From Oribacterium asaccharolyticum ACB7 (GTDB taxonomy: Bacteria; Bacillota; Clostridia; Lachnospirales; Lachnospiraceae), in NCBI RefSeq assembly GCF_000238075.1, contig NZ_JH414505.1, positions 467,904 to 531,903 of the forward strand: a DNA stretch of 64,000 nt, given 5' to 3'. Position 1 is the stretch's first letter, and the number at the start of each line of letters is the position of its first letter. The position numbers and the translations under genes were made by a program. Of this stretch, positions 50,880-60,155 are shown piece after piece. The notes beneath the pieces are model-generated. The model was not told the DNA's origin. It did no database searches and was given only the letters and a program-made list of their open reading frames with translations.

Positions 50880-52109
50880 ATGAGGCAGGCTTATTGCAGA
50901 GGGATTTCTTCCCGACTTAACAAAAATCTTTTTCTTTTTGCCCTTTTTCTTCTTTTCAGCTTTTTATTTTTCTTTTCGATGAAAGGCTATGCGGAAGAAA
51001 ACACGGGACATCGCTTGAAGTCTTACTACAGCTTGCAGTATAAGGGTCTTGGCTTTTCCGCCTACAGTAATGACGGCCAAAGGCAGAGCCGTACCGATAG
51101 CTATCCCACCGCAATGAAGGTATTGTTGAAGCATCAGCCCGAGGGGCTTAGCGGTACGATTCAGTATCAGGCAAATATTTCCGGAAGCGGGTGGTCAGGC
51201 GTCTTTGAAAACGGGCAGGTTGTCGGAGAAGGGCAGGAGATGCCGCTCGAGGGCATTCGCATTTTCCTAAACGGAGACTTGGTATCGCAATATGATGTTT
51301 GTTATCGCACTTCCGTACTCGGAGAGTGGCAGAACTGGGCGAAAAATGGGGAGGACAGCAATCCCGTCGGAGTCGGAAAGCACATTGACGGAATAGTGGT
51401 TACGGTTGTAAAAAAGGGTGAAAATCCGCAGGAAGAGCAAGCCGCTGCAAGTCCGGAAAAAGCTGTATCTACGGAGGGAAATGTCGATTCAAAAAAGCCC
51501 ATGGTGGCTCTTACCTTTGATGACGGTCCCGGAAACTATGAAGACCGCATCTTAGCCGTATTACAGAAGTACAATGCCAAGGCTACTTTTTTCTATGTCG
51601 GAACCCAGGCTGAGAAGTATCCTTCTACAGTAAAGCGGATGGCCGATGCCGGAATGGAAATCGGAAACCACAGCTATAAGCATGAAAATCTTCCAAAGCT
51701 TTCGGAAGCCGGTATCGAAACTTCTCTTTCGAAGACCAATTCCATTCTTCGTAAGCTTTCCGGTCAATCCGTGAGTCTGGTTCGTCCTCCGTACGGAGCA
51801 ACCGGCGGCAGCGTTAAGTCTGCCTTAGCCTCCACAGGGCAGCCTTCCATTCTTTGGAGTATCGATACACTGGACTGGAAGACCAAGAATACCCATAATA
51901 CGGTCAATGTTGTGCTCACGCAGGTAAAGGATGGAGACGTCATCCTGATGCATTCCATTTACAAGCAGACTGCAGAAGCCGCGGAGCAGATTGTTCCCGC
52001 TCTGAAAGAAAGAGGCTATCAGCTGGTTACCGTGTCTGAGCTGGCCAAGGCAAGAGGTGTCTCCTTACAGGCCGGAAAGAATTACAGTTCGTTTAGAAAG
52101 AAAAAGTAG
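50880..52109 (+). CDS. Polysaccharide deacetylase with ChW-like repeats
   Basis: A 409-residue exported protein. The basic start and hydrophobic segment (about 14-36) form a signal or anchor. Two ChW-like hydrophobic repeats follow (about 55-150; YQANISGSGWSGVFENGQ and YRTSVLGEWQNWAKNGEDS). The catalytic NodB domain (about 205-390) has TFDDGPGNYEDR, HSYKHEN, RPPYGATGG and LMHSIY motifs. It deacetylates wall GlcNAc residues, which helps resist lysozyme. The start is taken at 50880, with AAAGGAG upstream at long spacing (12); ATG 50832 is an alternative. It is monocistronic and followed by a terminator. Confidence 0.9.
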   Translation: MRQAYCRGISSRLNKNLFLFALFLLFSFLFFFSMKGYAEENTGHRLKSYYSLQYKGLGFSAYSNDGQRQSRTDSYPTAMKVLLKHQPEGLSGTIQYQANISGSGWSGVFENGQVVGEGQEMPLEGIRIFLNGDLVSQYDVCYRTSVLGEWQNWAKNGEDSNPVGVGKHIDGIVVTVVKKGENPQEEQAAASPEKAVSTEGNVDSKKPMVALTFDDGPGNYEDRILAVLQKYNAKATFFYVGTQAEKYPSTVKRMADAGMEIGNHSYKHENLPKLSEAGIETSLSKTNSILRKLSGQSVSLVRPPYGATGGSVKSALASTGQPSILWSIDTLDWKTKNTHNTVNVVLTQVKDGDVILMHSIYKQTAEAAEQIVPALKERGYQLVTVSELAKARGVSLQAGKNYSSFRKKK

Positions 52110-52125
52110 GACAGTAAAAAAAATA

Positions 52126-52159
52126 GGGTGCCGCATATCACGCGGCACCCCTTTTTTTT
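52126..52159 (+). terminator. Terminator of the polysaccharide deacetylase gene
   Basis: GGGTGCCGC (52126-52134) and GCGGCACCC (52142-52150) form a perfect 9-bp stem followed by eight T residues. Confidence 0.95.
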
Positions 52160-52182
52160 AACAGGTTTGTATTATTAGAGTT

Positions 52183-52224
52183 ATTATTAATCTTTTATTA
52201 TTTATCTTTTATTATTTATCTTTT
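52183..52224. repeat. 14-bp tandem repeat, three copies
   Basis: ATTATTTATCTTTT occurs three times in a row (the first copy with one substitution), ending in the oppF stop codon region. Probably slippage-derived, in the 3' end of oppF. Confidence 0.75.
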
Positions 52225-53257
52225 ATTCTGCACCTTTTACATCGTCATAAAGGTGGCAGTACACAATATGACCATTCCCCATATCCTTCTTTTCCGGAAC
52301 TTTGTTCTTGCAGATTTTCATACACTCCTTGCAACGGGTATGGAACTTACAGCCGGAAGGCGGATTTGCCGGAGAAGGAATGCTTCCTTCCAGAATGATT
52401 CGACTCATCTTAGCCTCCGGATCCGGAATCGGGATTGCGGAGAAGAGCGCTTTCGTATAAGGGTGGAGCGGATTGGCAAAGAGGTCCTTGGTATCGCCGA
52501 ACTCCACAATATTCCCCAAATACATAACACCTACCGTATCGGAAATATGCTCCACTACGGAAAGGTCGTGGGAGATAAAGAGATAAGTCAGCTTAAACTT
52601 TTCCTGTAAATCCTCCAGAAGGTTAATCACCTGTGCCTGAATGGATACGTCCAGTGCGGAAACCGGCTCATCGCAGACTACGAATTCCGGGTTCAAAGCC
52701 AAAGCTCTTGCAATACAGATTCTCTGTCTCTGTCCGCCGGAGAACTCATGTGGATAGCGTCCTTTATGGAAGGGCTGCAGACCGCATTCGTCCATAATCT
52801 TATCAATATACTCCTCATATTCATTCATCGGAACGAGCTTATGCTCCTTCACCGCTTCTCCGATGATTTCTCCGACCGGAAGTCTGGGGGAGAGAGAGGA
52901 GAAAGGATCCTGGAAGATGATCTGCATTTTGGTACGCATCTCATTCATCTCATTCTTCGGAATATCGTAAACTTCTCTTCCGTTAAAGAGAACCTGTCCT
53001 GCTGTCTTTTCTCCGCCGAGACGTAAAATTGCTCTTCCGGTAGTGGTCTTTCCGCAACCGGACTCTCCAACGAGACCCATGGTCGTTCCTCTCTTGATAT
53101 GGAAAGAGATTCCGTCAATTGCCTTTACCTGACCGACAACGGTATTGAAGAATCCGCCCTTAATCGGAAAATATTTTTTTAACCCGTTCACTTCCAAAAT
53201 ATTCTCTTCATTGTGAACAATAGGCGTGAAATCTTTCATTTCGCTTTTTTCCATCAT
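52223..53257 (-). CDS. oppF: Oligopeptide ABC transporter ATP-binding protein OppF
   Basis: A 344-residue ABC ATPase of the dipeptide/oligopeptide importer. The Walker A is [16 protein letters not shown], the signature is FSGGQRQRICIARAL, and the Walker B is FVVCDEPVSALD. The C-terminal oligopeptide-type extension with cysteines (GCKFHTRCKECMKICKNK) binds an Fe-S cluster in some homologues. It is the last gene of the oppABCDF operon, 73 bases after oppD. It forms the ATPase pair with OppD. Confidence 0.95.
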   Translation of the reverse strand: MMEKSEMKDFTPIVHNEENILEVNGLKKYFPIKGGFFNTVVGQVKAIDGISFHIKRGTTMGLVGESGCGKTTTGRAILRLGGEKTAGQVLFNGREVYDIPKNEMNEMRTKMQIIFQDPFSSLSPRLPVGEIIGEAVKEHKLVPMNEYEEYIDKIMDECGLQPFHKGRYPHEFSGGQRQRICIARALALNPEFVVCDEPVSALDVSIQAQVINLLEDLQEKFKLTYLFISHDLSVVEHISDTVGVMYLGNIVEFGDTKDLFANPLHPYTKALFSAIPIPDPEAKMSRIILEGSIPSPANPPSGCKFHTRCKECMKICKNKVPEKKDMGNGHIVYCHLYDDVKGAE

Positions 53258-53330
53258 TTCCTCGATTTCTTCTTTAAACTCTCTACAACTGGTTCTTTAT
53301 GAAGCGTCTCAAAAATCGCTTTTCCCGACT

Positions 53331-54470
53331 TTAATCTTTCTGTGCTTCATCATAGAGATAACAGCTGACTCTGTGTGTTTCGGATAACCAAATCTCGCCC
53401 GGATATAATCCGTCGCAACAGGGCTTCCGCTTGTCACAACGATCTCGGAAATAGCAATAATTCGGCATATTAATCGGATTCGGCACCTTACCGGGAATGG
53501 AATAAAGCTTATCCACTTCTCTTCCTACTACCGGTTTGGAAGCCATAAGTCCGATAGTATAGGGGTGAGCGGGATGGGCAAAGATTTCCTTTGCCGTTCC
53601 GGCCTCCACTACACGTCCGGAGTACATGACTACGACATAGTCTGCCATCTCCGCAATGACACCGAGGTCATGGGTAATCAGCATGATAGAAGAATTAATC
53701 TTATCCTTTAGTCCGCGTAAGAGATCCAAAATCTGCGCCTGAATGGTTACATCGAGTGCTGTAGTCGGCTCATCGGCAATGATGAGCTTCGGGTTGCAGG
53801 CGAGCGCCATCGCAATCATAACACGCTGTCGCATACCGCCGGAGAGCTCATGAGGATACATCTTATAGACACCCTCACTGTTTGCAATCCCAACCATCTC
53901 CAAAAGTTCTATGGTTCTCTTCTTAATCGCTTCCTTTGTATTGTATTCATTCTCATGAAAGAGGAGGACCTCATCGACCTGATCTCCAATCCTGAAAACC
54001 GGATTTAAGGAAGTCATCGGCTCTTGGAAAATCATGGACATGAAGTTTCCGCGAAGATGCTGCATGATATGCTCAGGAGTCTTCGTAATCTCATAAACCT
54101 TTTCACCCGTATTCAGTCGAATGGAGCCTTCCACAACCTGTCCCTGGGGACGCTGCAACAGTTGCATGAGAGAAAGGCTGGTTACGGACTTTCCGCAACC
54201 GGACTCTCCTACAACGCCGACCGTTTTTCCTAAAGGAACATCAAAGCTTACGGAGTCCACACTCTTTACGGTTCCCGCATCGGTAAAGAAGAAGGTATGG
54301 AGGTTTTCAAACTCTACCGCATTGGCCGGATTCTTCATTTCCGTAAGATATTCACTTTCCGGAACATTTCTCCGTGTACGTTTCTTTTCCAGCTTGGATG
54401 TAATTGCTTTATTTTCTTTCGATATCCTCCGGGATTCTTTCGCGGAAAGATAACCGTCATTTCTTGCCAT
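53331..54470 (-). CDS. oppD: Oligopeptide ABC transporter ATP-binding protein OppD
   Basis: A 379-residue ABC ATPase with a basic 50-residue N-terminal extension. Walker A is [16 protein letters not shown], the signature is [15 protein letters not shown], and Walker B is [12 protein letters not shown]. The cysteine-containing tail ([17 protein letters not shown]) is the Opp-type C-terminal domain. It pairs with OppF to energise OppB/OppC. It lies 15 bases after oppC. Confidence 0.95.
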   Translation of the reverse strand: MARNDGYLSAKESRRISKENKAITSKLEKKRTRRNVPESEYLTEMKNPANAVEFENLHTFFFTDAGTVKSVDSVSFDVPLGKTVGVVGESGCGKSVTSLSLMQLLQRPQGQVVEGSIRLNTGEKVYEITKTPEHIMQHLRGNFMSMIFQEPMTSLNPVFRIGDQVDEVLLFHENEYNTKEAIKKRTIELLEMVGIANSEGVYKMYPHELSGGMRQRVMIAMALACNPKLIIADEPTTALDVTIQAQILDLLRGLKDKINSSIMLITHDLGVIAEMADYVVVMYSGRVVEAGTAKEIFAHPAHPYTIGLMASKPVVGREVDKLYSIPGKVPNPINMPNYCYFRDRCDKRKPCCDGLYPGEIWLSETHRVSCYLYDEAQKD

Positions 54471-54485
54471 AGTTTTTCCTCGATT

Positions 54486-56033
54486 CTATCGTTTCATCTT
54501 CGGGTCAAAGGCATCTCGTAAGCCATCGCCCACCAAGTTGAATGCAAGTACCGTTAAGAGTAAGCAAACTCCGGCTGGAACCCAAATAAATAGATAGTTA
54601 CTTAGTACATACGTGTTGTTTACATCGTTAATGATGTTTCCCCATGAAGCGAAGGGGAACTTTACACCGAGTCCCAGGAAGGACAGAACCGCTTCCGTAA
54701 GGATGACTCCGCCGAGGCTCATGGTACAAGTTACAATAAGCTGCGGAATAACGTTCGGCAGTAAGTGTCTGAAAATACGGTGTACAGGCTTAATACCCGT
54801 TGCTTCCGTTGCCGTCATGAACTCCTGCTCACGGAGCGTCAAAATCTGTCCGCGGACAAGTCTTGTGATGGACGGCCAGCCGAAGAAGCCGAGTATGATC
54901 ATCAGATAGAACATTCGAAGCTTCGGATCGACACGCATTGCATCCATTGCGGCACCAATGATGATATAAATAGGAATAGTCGGAATGCAGTAGAACACAT
55001 CCACCACTCTCATAATCAAATTATCAATCCATCCGCCGAAGTATCCGGAAATTCCGCCCATGATCATACCGATTAAGGTTTCAATGATAACTACGACAAA
55101 TCCGATATAGAGAGATACTCTTCCGCCATACATCAGTCTCGTCAGCATATCCATTCCGTTCTTATCGGTTCCGAGCGGATGTGCCTTACTCGGTGAGGAA
55201 TAGGTATCATAGACCATCTGCTCTCTGGTTTGTCTGATGTTGTAGGCTTTGGAAGGTGCATCGTATTCAATGTTGTATACGGATTCTTTACCGTCCGCAT
55301 CCTGATAGGTAAAGCTCTTACTGTCCGCTTGAATCTCAGACAGCAATTTCTCTTTAAACTCCTTTGACAACTGGATATCACTCATAATGGTGTTGATGAC
55401 ATAACGTCCTGCCGTTGCATAAACCGTTCCGTCTTTTTCTACGGTACCGTCATCTGAAATAGTATAATTTACCCCGTCCAGAGTGAAGGAGCTTTCTTTA
55501 TTGCTGTATGCCTTCAGGATATTTAACTGCTCGTTAAAACTCGGTGTTTCCGCACCGGCAGCTGTCACCAAGTCCACTGCGGCAAAGGCGACGGGAGTCG
55601 CGCTTCCCTTTACACTGATAATATAAAAGTCTTTTCCGGCTTCCTCATAGTTGTAGGTTTTATCGCCTGCGGAGAACTCGGTCTGTTTCTTTCCCTTTGC
55701 CAAAACAAACTGTGCCTGCGCAAGGGCGGGGAAAGCATCCTTTTCCGCCTGCTGATAACGAAGTTCGGTGTTTACTTTTACACCGGCATACTTCTGGCTT
55801 TGTACATCCTTTCTATAGAAGAGCTGAGACTCCTTATAAGGAGAAATCGCTCCGCCCAAAAAGGAAAAGAGGAACATAGCAAGCAAGATAATCATTCCGA
55901 ATACCGCAATGCGGTTTCGGAAGAAACGCTTCGCTACCATGGCACCGGGAGAAAGAGTTTTAACACGACGGTCATCGTTTAGGGAGTATTCCGCCTTTGT
56001 TTTTTCTACTGTGTTTTTTTCCATCTCAGACAT
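54486..56033 (-). CDS. oppC: Oligopeptide ABC transporter permease OppC with large insert
   Basis: A 515-residue permease; most OppC proteins have about 300 residues. After helix 1 (about 37-58) comes an insert of roughly 200 residues (about 70-275; SQKYAGVKVNTELRYQQAEK onward, rich in Tyr/Ser/Asp), predicted to be outside the membrane. The usual five C-terminal helices follow, with the EAA loop ATEATGIKPVHRIFRHLLPN. The insert may contact peptide or the binding protein. Members with such an insert seem confined to Lachnospiraceae-type genomes, as far as I know, but this was not searched. The frame is otherwise intact. Confidence 0.93.
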   Translation of the reverse strand: MSEMEKNTVEKTKAEYSLNDDRRVKTLSPGAMVAKRFFRNRIAVFGMIILLAMFLFSFLGGAISPYKESQLFYRKDVQSQKYAGVKVNTELRYQQAEKDAFPALAQAQFVLAKGKKQTEFSAGDKTYNYEEAGKDFYIISVKGSATPVAFAAVDLVTAAGAETPSFNEQLNILKAYSNKESSFTLDGVNYTISDDGTVEKDGTVYATAGRYVINTIMSDIQLSKEFKEKLLSEIQADSKSFTYQDADGKESVYNIEYDAPSKAYNIRQTREQMVYDTYSSPSKAHPLGTDKNGMDMLTRLMYGGRVSLYIGFVVVIIETLIGMIMGGISGYFGGWIDNLIMRVVDVFYCIPTIPIYIIIGAAMDAMRVDPKLRMFYLMIILGFFGWPSITRLVRGQILTLREQEFMTATEATGIKPVHRIFRHLLPNVIPQLIVTCTMSLGGVILTEAVLSFLGLGVKFPFASWGNIINDVNNTYVLSNYLFIWVPAGVCLLLTVLAFNLVGDGLRDAFDPKMKR

Positions 56034-56047
56034 CTTTCCCTCCCTTC

Positions 56048-57034
56048 CTACGCAATACGAACACGGGGATCAACAACCGCGTATAAAATATCGGTAATTA
56101 AGTTCCCGACCAAAGTCAACGCTGCAATAAATACCAGGTAGAACATGGAGAACGGAATATCTCCGGAAATCATAGCCTGATAGGAGGTGTATCCGATACC
56201 GGGAATAGAGAAAAGCTGCTCCGTAATCATGGCACCGGAGAAAAGCCCCGGAAGGGAGGTTCCCCAGATGGTAACCAGGGTAATCAGGGTATTTCGGAAA
56301 GCGTGGTGATAAATGACACGACGCTCGGAAAGTCCCTTCGCTCTTGCCGTACGAATATAGTCGGAGCTTAAGACCTCCAGCATATTCGTTCGGATATATC
56401 GCATATAGGCACCGATGCTGGCAATCAGCAAGGTGATGATTGGAAGCACCAAGTGCATGGCAATATCCATTTTCTGTCCCATGGGAGAAAGGAAATCATA
56501 ATTTCTTCCCACCAGACCGTTTAAATCAAACCAACCGAGCTTTACGGAAAAAATGAGTTTCAATAAGGATGCCGTAAAGAAGGTCGGAAGAGAAATTCCT
56601 GCCAAAGCAAGAATGGAAATGGCATTGTCGGTTGCGGAATACTGCTTGGTTGCCGCAATGATTCCGAGCGGAATGGAAATGAGCATCTCCAAAACCATGA
56701 CAATCAGGCCCATCCAGAAGGAAATACCTACAACCTCGGTGAATTTCCGAGTTACCGGTACGGTATACTTCCAGCTGTCGCCGAAGTCCCCTCGAACGGC
56801 CTTGGAAAGCCACGCAAAGAAGCCCGGAACAATCCCCTTATCCATTCCGTAGGTTGCTTCGAGCTGTTGCATCCATTCCTCAAAGGTCTTGGAACCCGGT
56901 TGCTGCGACTTCTGTCTGGCAATCTGTTCCAGATAAGAGGTAGGAAGACTTCTCATCAAAATATAAAGCAAAAAGGCCACGATGAATAAAATCAACACAG
57001 ACCATAATAATCGTTTGATAATATACTTTTTCAC
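56048..57034 (-). CDS. oppB: Oligopeptide ABC transporter permease OppB
   Basis: A 328-residue inner-membrane permease with six helices and the EAA loop RTARAKGLSERRVIYHHAFR. The start is GTG at 57034 with a modest ribosome site (GCAGGT). With OppC it forms the translocation channel for peptides delivered by OppA. It lies 138 bases after oppA, with an RNA hairpin in the gap. Confidence 0.94.
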   Translation of the reverse strand: MKKYIIKRLLWSVLILFIVAFLLYILMRSLPTSYLEQIARQKSQQPGSKTFEEWMQQLEATYGMDKGIVPGFFAWLSKAVRGDFGDSWKYTVPVTRKFTEVVGISFWMGLIVMVLEMLISIPLGIIAATKQYSATDNAISILALAGISLPTFFTASLLKLIFSVKLGWFDLNGLVGRNYDFLSPMGQKMDIAMHLVLPIITLLIASIGAYMRYIRTNMLEVLSSDYIRTARAKGLSERRVIYHHAFRNTLITLVTIWGTSLPGLFSGAMITEQLFSIPGIGYTSYQAMISGDIPFSMFYLVFIAALTLVGNLITDILYAVVDPRVRIA

Positions 57035-57098
57035 TACAAACCTGCTCTTCCAAATAGGCGGTAAATCTCCCGCATTTTATCCGCTTAGTATGGGGAAA

Positions 57099-57133
57099 AA
57101 CCGCATTCCCTTAATCTCTTAAGGAACGCGGTT
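57099..57133 (-). terminator. Attenuating hairpin between oppA and oppB
   Basis: AACCGCATTCCCTTAA pairs with TTAAGGAACGCGGTT, flanked by GGGG and CCCC that extend the stem. On the minus strand it is followed by TTTTTCCCC. It could lower permease expression relative to OppA or stabilise the oppA mRNA. Confidence 0.6.
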
Positions 57134-57172
57134 ATCCCCCGAAACATGATTCTCGGACTAAACTCCGCTACT

Positions 57173-59494
57173 TTACTTCGCCAGCTGATAGTTCTGAATC
57201 TCTGCAAACCACTTATAGAAGGATGTCATATCCGGTGTAATGGTATCGATATTGATTCTCTGAGAGGAGAAAGTGGTTACTTCCTGTCTCTGGTAAATTG
57301 GAACTTCACAAGCCCAATCTACAATGTCTTTCAGGCAAGCTCTGTACATCGTCTTACGATATTCCTGATCGGTAGACTCTCTGGCCTGCATAATCATTTC
57401 ATCCAGCTTCGGATCTTCAATCTGATACATGTAGTTGGAACCGCCCGGCTCTTTTCCGCCGTTTGCAACGTCGGAGTAATAAACCTGGTACATATCGGGA
57501 TCCGGTGTTGAGTTCCAAGCCGCACACCACATCTCGGCCTGTCTTGCCTGTAACTTGTTCCACAAGTCGGAAGTGTTGGATAAGTCGTTTACGGTTAAGG
57601 TGATGCCGATATCGGCAAGGGCTTTCTTTGCTTCGGTTAAGATCATGAAGGAAGGATGGTCACCGTTTCCGCTTCCGCCGATCATAACTTCATATTCCAT
57701 CTTTGCACCTTCCGGTGCTGCAGTAACTTTTCCGTTCTCTACGGTGTAGCCTGCCGCTTCGAAGAATCCGAGAGCCGCCTTCTTCGCTGCTGCATACTTA
57801 TCTTCATCGCTCATGCCGGAAGTATAAATCGGGTTTCCTTGTGCATCCTTGGAGAATGCGATTTCATAGCCGTCATCGGTAGGCTGCGGAGCTGCCCAGG
57901 AAGTGTTGGAAATCGGGTAGTTAATGACACTTGCTCTGTCTCCGTAATAGGTGCTGATGGCAAGGTCTCTATATACGGAGAAAATCGTTGCGAAAGCGCG
58001 ACGAAGGTTCTTCGAAGCATCGCTTCCCGGCTCCTTATTTACGGAAACATTGTGGGTATTGATACCGATATAGCCGTAGCCTAAAGCGTCTACCGCTACA
58101 GTATGAATCTTATCGCCGGAGAGCTCTCCGTTGCTGTTTGCCTTCTTGATGGCATCTGCCACTTCCGTCGTGAAGGAAGGAGTAGCGATATCCACGGTTC
58201 CTGCCAGGATAGAGTTTAATCTGTCGGCTTCCGTTACATAGTTTACTCTTAAGTTCTTTACCTTCGGTGCACCGTCATAGTAGTTCTCATTTGCCGTGAA
58301 GGAAATAACACCGTTCTCATACTTTTCAAAAACATAGAAGCCTGCACCGAGCGGCTTGGAAATCTTCTCTCTCATCATGGAAAGATCGCCCTTCGGGAAG
58401 CCGAACTGATTCTTCTCTACATCAAACTGCGCCTTATCGCCGTAGTAGTGAAGAGGAGCTACGTTAATGCCGCCCACCTGATAAATCATCTGCGCATCCA
58501 CTTTTGTTGCGATAACACGGAGCGTGTTCTCGCCGGTCTTCTGGATACCGCTGATATTCGGTGCGGACTCTCCCGTCTCTACACCGACAGAAAACTCCTT
58601 ATAGCTCGGCATAAGATCGGCAAACTGGGTTCCGGCACTCTCTGCGGAACTCATCTTCGTCACACTGCCGTCATACTTTGCCAGCATGGCATTGAAGAAA
58701 TCCATAGCCGTAGCGTCCTCTTTCAAGCCTTCATAGCCGTAATTTGCCGCACAAGCCGCAATGGAATCCCCTTCCTTGTTAGAGCCGTTAGACACGCAAA
58801 GGTCTACGATTTCCTTTACAAAAGCGTCTACCGCGCTCTTATAGTCTGTCCAGAAGGTCTTCTGCTGCTCTTCCGTCCACTTGGAGAAGTCCTTGTTCTC
58901 TTCTCCGGCAGCCAGAATCAGGTTAAAGAGTGTGTCCACACCGCTTCTATATTCCTTCATGCCCTGAATGGGAAGAGAGAAGAAGGAAGCATTTCCGTCA
59001 TAGGTGGGGTCTGCATATACATACATGGAGAAAATAACATCGTCTACGGTAAGCGGCTCTCCGTCGGAGAACTTTAAGCCATCCTTCATCGTAAAATCAT
59101 AGTATACGGTTCCGTCACTGTTCTCGGTTACCGTAAGGTCGGAAATGCCGTTATAGGTATATTCCTTCCCGTTATACTCTCTCTTTTCTCCTTCAATGCC
59201 CTTGTACACCATGGCACCGCTTCTATCCATAGTAAGAAGGCCGACACTGACAAGATCGTTAATGGTCTGATCGGGAACGGTATCCGCAAAGAACGGAGAG
59301 AATTTCGCGTTGAAATCATCCGTAGCAAAGACCATGGCACCGGAAGCATCGGCTTTCGTATCTCCGGCCTTCTCCTGACCCGTCTTCTGATCATCCGTCT
59401 TCTTTTCCGCTGTGCCTTTGGAACAGCCGGCAAGAAGTGAGGTGGCCATCACTGCCGCAAGCAGGGAAGCAATGACTTTTTTTCTCATTTTCAT
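57173..59494 (-). CDS. oppA: Oligopeptide-binding lipoprotein OppA
   Basis: A 773-residue SBP_bac_5 protein, longer than the usual 540-600. It has a lipoprotein signal with lipobox (TSLLAGCS, Cys23) and an Asp/Lys/Thr linker. The mature binding domain starts near ATDDFNAKFSPFFADTVPDQ. The extra length is mainly an inserted segment near 190-330. The start is taken at 59494 (MKMRKKVIA), with GGGAG upstream; a frame from 59527 is less likely. It is the first gene of oppABCDF. A short dispersed-repeat fragment lies just upstream. Confidence 0.93.
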   Translation of the reverse strand: MKMRKKVIASLLAAVMATSLLAGCSKGTAEKKTDDQKTGQEKAGDTKADASGAMVFATDDFNAKFSPFFADTVPDQTINDLVSVGLLTMDRSGAMVYKGIEGEKREYNGKEYTYNGISDLTVTENSDGTVYYDFTMKDGLKFSDGEPLTVDDVIFSMYVYADPTYDGNASFFSLPIQGMKEYRSGVDTLFNLILAAGEENKDFSKWTEEQQKTFWTDYKSAVDAFVKEIVDLCVSNGSNKEGDSIAACAANYGYEGLKEDATAMDFFNAMLAKYDGSVTKMSSAESAGTQFADLMPSYKEFSVGVETGESAPNISGIQKTGENTLRVIATKVDAQMIYQVGGINVAPLHYYGDKAQFDVEKNQFGFPKGDLSMMREKISKPLGAGFYVFEKYENGVISFTANENYYDGAPKVKNLRVNYVTEADRLNSILAGTVDIATPSFTTEVADAIKKANSNGELSGDKIHTVAVDALGYGYIGINTHNVSVNKEPGSDASKNLRRAFATIFSVYRDLAISTYYGDRASVINYPISNTSWAAPQPTDDGYEIAFSKDAQGNPIYTSGMSDEDKYAAAKKAALGFFEAAGYTVENGKVTAAPEGAKMEYEVMIGGSGNGDHPSFMILTEAKKALADIGITLTVNDLSNTSDLWNKLQARQAEMWCAAWNSTPDPDMYQVYYSDVANGGKEPGGSNYMYQIEDPKLDEMIMQARESTDQEYRKTMYRACLKDIVDWACEVPIYQRQEVTTFSSQRINIDTITPDMTSFYKWFAEIQNYQLAK

Positions 59495-59514
59495 AGTACA
59501 ATCTCCCTTCTGTA

Positions 59515-59562
59515 AACGAGATATCATGGGCTCACGATACCCGCTATAAATAAAATATCTGG
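59515..59562 (+). repeat. Dispersed palindromic repeat, degenerate module A
   Basis: AAACGAGATATCATGGGCTC to ATACCCGCTATAAATAAAATA. A drifted copy between oppA and the upstream membrane-protein gene. Confidence 0.55.
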
Positions 59563-59588
59563 TTTATTATAAAGTAAAAAAAACTATT

Positions 59589-60155
59589 TCACAACGTCCA
59601 ATTACGAATTACCCGACTCAGATTCAGCCAAAACACTCGGGAAAACGCAACAAAACTTAGTTGAATGACGAGGATGCCGAACTCCAAACCGTAGTTTTTT
59701 TCCTCTTTTGCAAGCAATAGATAGAAAATTTCTATAAGTAAAAATCCGATTCCGAGAATATGGGATACGGCCGCCCTCCCCTGCAGGTTCTGAAAATATT
59801 TTCGGTAGATTCCCCCGTCTATTGCGCCTTCCGCGAAGGAGCCGTCCTCTCTCCGGACTTTTCCGCCTCGGGAAAAGTGGAGAAAGCAAAAGAAGCTCAC
59901 CGTTGTAAGAACAACAGCCACCGCCTCCATGGCATAGGGCAACATGAGATAGGCTGTCCGGGAGAGTGCCGCCTTCGCAAAAAAACCGGGAAGGAGCATC
60001 AGGGGGAGAAGCGGGAGAAAATAAAGAAAAAGTCGAATATTTTCTTTTTTTCGGATTTCCGGGCTTCTCCAATCCTTATAAATCTTCTTTCGTTCCTCTA
60101 TGGCTTCTTTGGAAAGGACTCCCCCGCGGTCATAAGGGGATTGAAACATCCCCAT
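59589..60155 (-). CDS. Unidentified four-helix membrane protein
   Basis: I do not recognise this 188-residue protein. It has a hydrophilic, charged N-terminus (about 1-40), two membrane helices (about 42-60 and 68-92), a loop with a Gly/Arg-rich stretch (SRGGKVRREDGSFAEG) and two more helices (about 130-150 and 158-178). The start codon overlaps the pepF stop (TAATG, 60153-60157), indicating translational coupling. This suggests a role tied to peptide use or to the membrane, but none is known. Also possible is a simple housekeeping membrane protein of the family. Confidence 0.75.
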   Translation of the reverse strand: MGMFQSPYDRGGVLSKEAIEERKKIYKDWRSPEIRKKENIRLFLYFLPLLPLMLLPGFFAKAALSRTAYLMLPYAMEAVAVVLTTVSFFCFLHFSRGGKVRREDGSFAEGAIDGGIYRKYFQNLQGRAAVSHILGIGFLLIEIFYLLLAKEEKNYGLEFGILVIQLSFVAFSRVFWLNLSRVIRNWTL

